From positions 186,001-250,000 of the forward strand of contig JAIBAN010000001.1 of the NCBI GenBank assembly GCA_019695185.1: 64,000 nucleotides of DNA. Reading direction: 5' to 3'. Source of the DNA: Blastocatellia bacterium. GTDB taxonomy: Bacteria; Acidobacteriota; Blastocatellia; Chloracidobacteriales; Chloracidobacteriaceae. This document shows, in pieces, positions 62,664-64,000 of this stretch. The notes under the pieces are model-generated. The model made no database searches, was not told the origin of the DNA, and was given only the letters and a program-made list of their open reading frames with translations. The position numbers and the translations under genes were made by a program. Numbering within the stretch: the stretch's first letter is position 1; each line of letters begins with the position of its first letter.

Positions 62664-64000
62664 TCACTGATGATTTCCGATGGCATTCAGGAACAGTCGG
62701 AAAGTTGCGTGCGACTGACCCCGGAATTGTGGACGAAAGCCAAACAAAATGACATTGCCTGAGCCTTGTTTGATGGAAACCAAGGCTGCTTTCCCGGCCA
62801 GGAACTGGTCTCCCCGCAGCCAACCGGAGCGCAACGGCTTGGTTTCGGCATACCGGGCGGCAATGTGAACCTGAGCAGTTGCGGAGGCCGGTTCAAAGGC
62901 TTCGCCCTGCGCAAAAAAGGCATGTGAAGAGGCGGGCATTCCCTGTGCCAGCGGACTATCGGCGGTCAGGTCTATGGCCAGCAGAGAGCCTGGGCAAAAA
63001 AATTCGCTGGTCGGCAGTCCTTTCAGAACATTCCGCACCGGAAGCTCCAGTTGTTCAATGGCAAAATCAGTTGCCTGCCCCAGGCAAATCATGGTGCCGC
63101 CTTTGGCAATAAACGACTGCAAGGTGACAATTCCTGTTTTTCCAATTCCTTGCAGCCGATAGCCGGTCACGCTTCCATTACGCCAGCCATTCAGCAACCC
63201 AAAAGGCGACTGGCTGGGGAAGATGATTTTCGTGACACCAGCCAGATTTTTTTCATCCTGGAGCATTTCCGGGCGGATAATGCGATAGGGAATGCGCTCC
63301 ATGTCGAGCAGCCAACGGGTCCAGCCTTCATCTTCATTGGAGCCGTTTTGATAGATTCCCAGGGGAGCGGCAGCCTGTGCAGCCGCGACCAGTGGTTGTT
63401 TCTGCTCGACCCAGCGGGCGGCTTCAGGGAGTAAGGTCCGCCGGGGTTCGGTTTCAATCGCTGCAAGGGATTGGGTGGTTTCAAAGGCTTCGACACCCAT
63501 CAACAAGGGGAGCGTCCAGCCGGTGATGTCATAGGGTGGTTCGGCTGCGCCGGTCGTGGTGTTGCGGTCCGGATAACGTTGGATTTCAAGCAGTGCCTTG
63601 ACGCAGGCGCGATAGGGTTGGCGGAGCGGAATCACAAAACTGCCTGCCGGAATGAGTTTGTCACCCAGGGTACATTCACGTTGTACGGTCTGAATTTCGA
63701 TTCCCTGGGCAAGCAGCATGTTCATCATTCGCTGGGTTGCCTCCGGGTTGAGTTGAGGGGCTGGAATCACCCAGGCCGTGGGGCTTCCCGGTTCCGATGG
63801 GGCCACCGCCTGTTCACCCAGGCGGAGTTGCTGGTCCAGAATATCCCGGCGATAGTGGGCGGCATAGCGCAGAAGCGAAAGACAGGCGGTGCGCTCCATC
63901 GCCGCAATCGTTTCGGGTCGCCAGATACCACCGGTCCAGGGTTCGGGAAACGTCGAGGACCGCTCGGTGGCACTGGCAAATCCGCGACTGCGCTCAATCA
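62664..64000 (-). CDS. M14-type zinc carboxypeptidase C-terminal part, N-terminus cut by window edge
   Basis: The frame is open from base 64000 to the stop at 62664, so at least 445 residues are seen and the start lies outside the window; the ATG at 63899 is internal. The visible part is the C-terminal region of large bacterial M14-like peptidases: PWTGGIWRPETIAAM near the edge, SFVIPLRQPYRACVKALLE, and NEDEGWTRWLLD, followed by a flavodoxin-like beta-alpha domain (AKGGTMICLGQATDFAI). The zinc ligands would be in the missing N-terminal part, so activity cannot be judged. It is convergent with maf (26 bp apart). Confidence 0.75.
   Translation of the reverse strand, partial: IERSRGFASATERSSTFPEPWTGGIWRPETIAAMERTACLSLLRYAAHYRRDILDQQLRLGEQAVAPSEPGSPTAWVIPAPQLNPEATQRMMNMLLAQGIEIQTVQRECTLGDKLIPAGSFVIPLRQPYRACVKALLEIQRYPDRNTTTGAAEPPYDITGWTLPLLMGVEAFETTQSLAAIETEPRRTLLPEAARWVEQKQPLVAAAQAAAPLGIYQNGSNEDEGWTRWLLDMERIPYRIIRPEMLQDEKNLAGVTKIIFPSQSPFGLLNGWRNGSVTGYRLQGIGKTGIVTLQSFIAKGGTMICLGQATDFAIEQLELPVRNVLKGLPTSEFFCPGSLLAIDLTADSPLAQGMPASSHAFFAQGEAFEPASATAQVHIAARYAETKPLRSGWLRGDQFLAGKAALVSIKQGSGNVILFGFRPQFRGQSHATFRLFLNAIGNHQ

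Overview
This is a mid-GC bacterial chromosome segment that most resembles Acidobacteriota (Blastocatellia-like). That assignment is an inference from gene content: an Oar-type TonB-dependent receptor with a carboxypeptidase-regulatory domain, several Hanks-type kinases with accessory domains, a secreted TPR-CHAT protein, a DUF4388/PATAN protein, and many short tandem repeats between genes. No rRNA or clear phylogenetic marker set is present, so the phylum call is tentative.

Layout. 1-21 kb, all minus strand, is an accessory signalling and secondary-metabolism block: a kinase with a FGE-sulfatase-like domain, a tail-anchored kinase, a secreted TPR protein, a 10-kb non-ribosomal peptide synthetase (NRPS), a kinase-AAA(nSTAND-like) fusion, and an AAA-TM-WD40-FGE protein that runs off the left edge. 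The NRPS reads A-PCP-C-A-PCP-E-C-A-PCP with no starter C and no thioesterase. Its second and third A domains give codes close to Glu and Asn, and its first A domain lacks the usual Asp that holds the amino group. 21-29 kb, plus strand, carries a TPR protein, a TonB-dependent receptor and a secreted CHAT protein (the last two 2 nt apart).

29-46 kb is mostly housekeeping: ATP-grasp protein, trpS, D-Ala-D-Ala carboxypeptidase, ACT-domain GcvR-like protein, gatC, AddB-like nuclease, radical SAM, ribD, a second ATP-grasp protein, prmC, two paralogous ankyrin-repeat membrane proteins with the same Cys cluster, and an HD hydrolase. 46-64 kb holds a receiver-domain protein with a very long Pro/Glu/Ala/Val tail, valS, an AAA_33 ATPase, cutA, a DUF4388 protein, prmA, era, plsC, surE, an AT-rich Vsr-like endonuclease next to tRNA-Pro(GGG), a MerR regulator, a duplicated glutaredoxin-like protein, an NmrA-like protein, maf, and part of an M14-type peptidase that runs off the right edge.

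The most unusual feature is a set of about a dozen intergenic repeats, mostly of 7- or 9-bp units. In most of them the units occur as two facing arms separated by a short unrelated spacer, so each could fold into a long hairpin. The unit word differs from locus to locus but agrees between the two arms of one locus, even down to a variant unit. Five genes take their stop codon from these repeats, one intergenic gap (plsC-era) is exactly four repeat units, and similar repeats are tolerated in frame inside the NRPS and the AddB-like gene. All positions were read by eye; family names rest on motifs, not on database searches.
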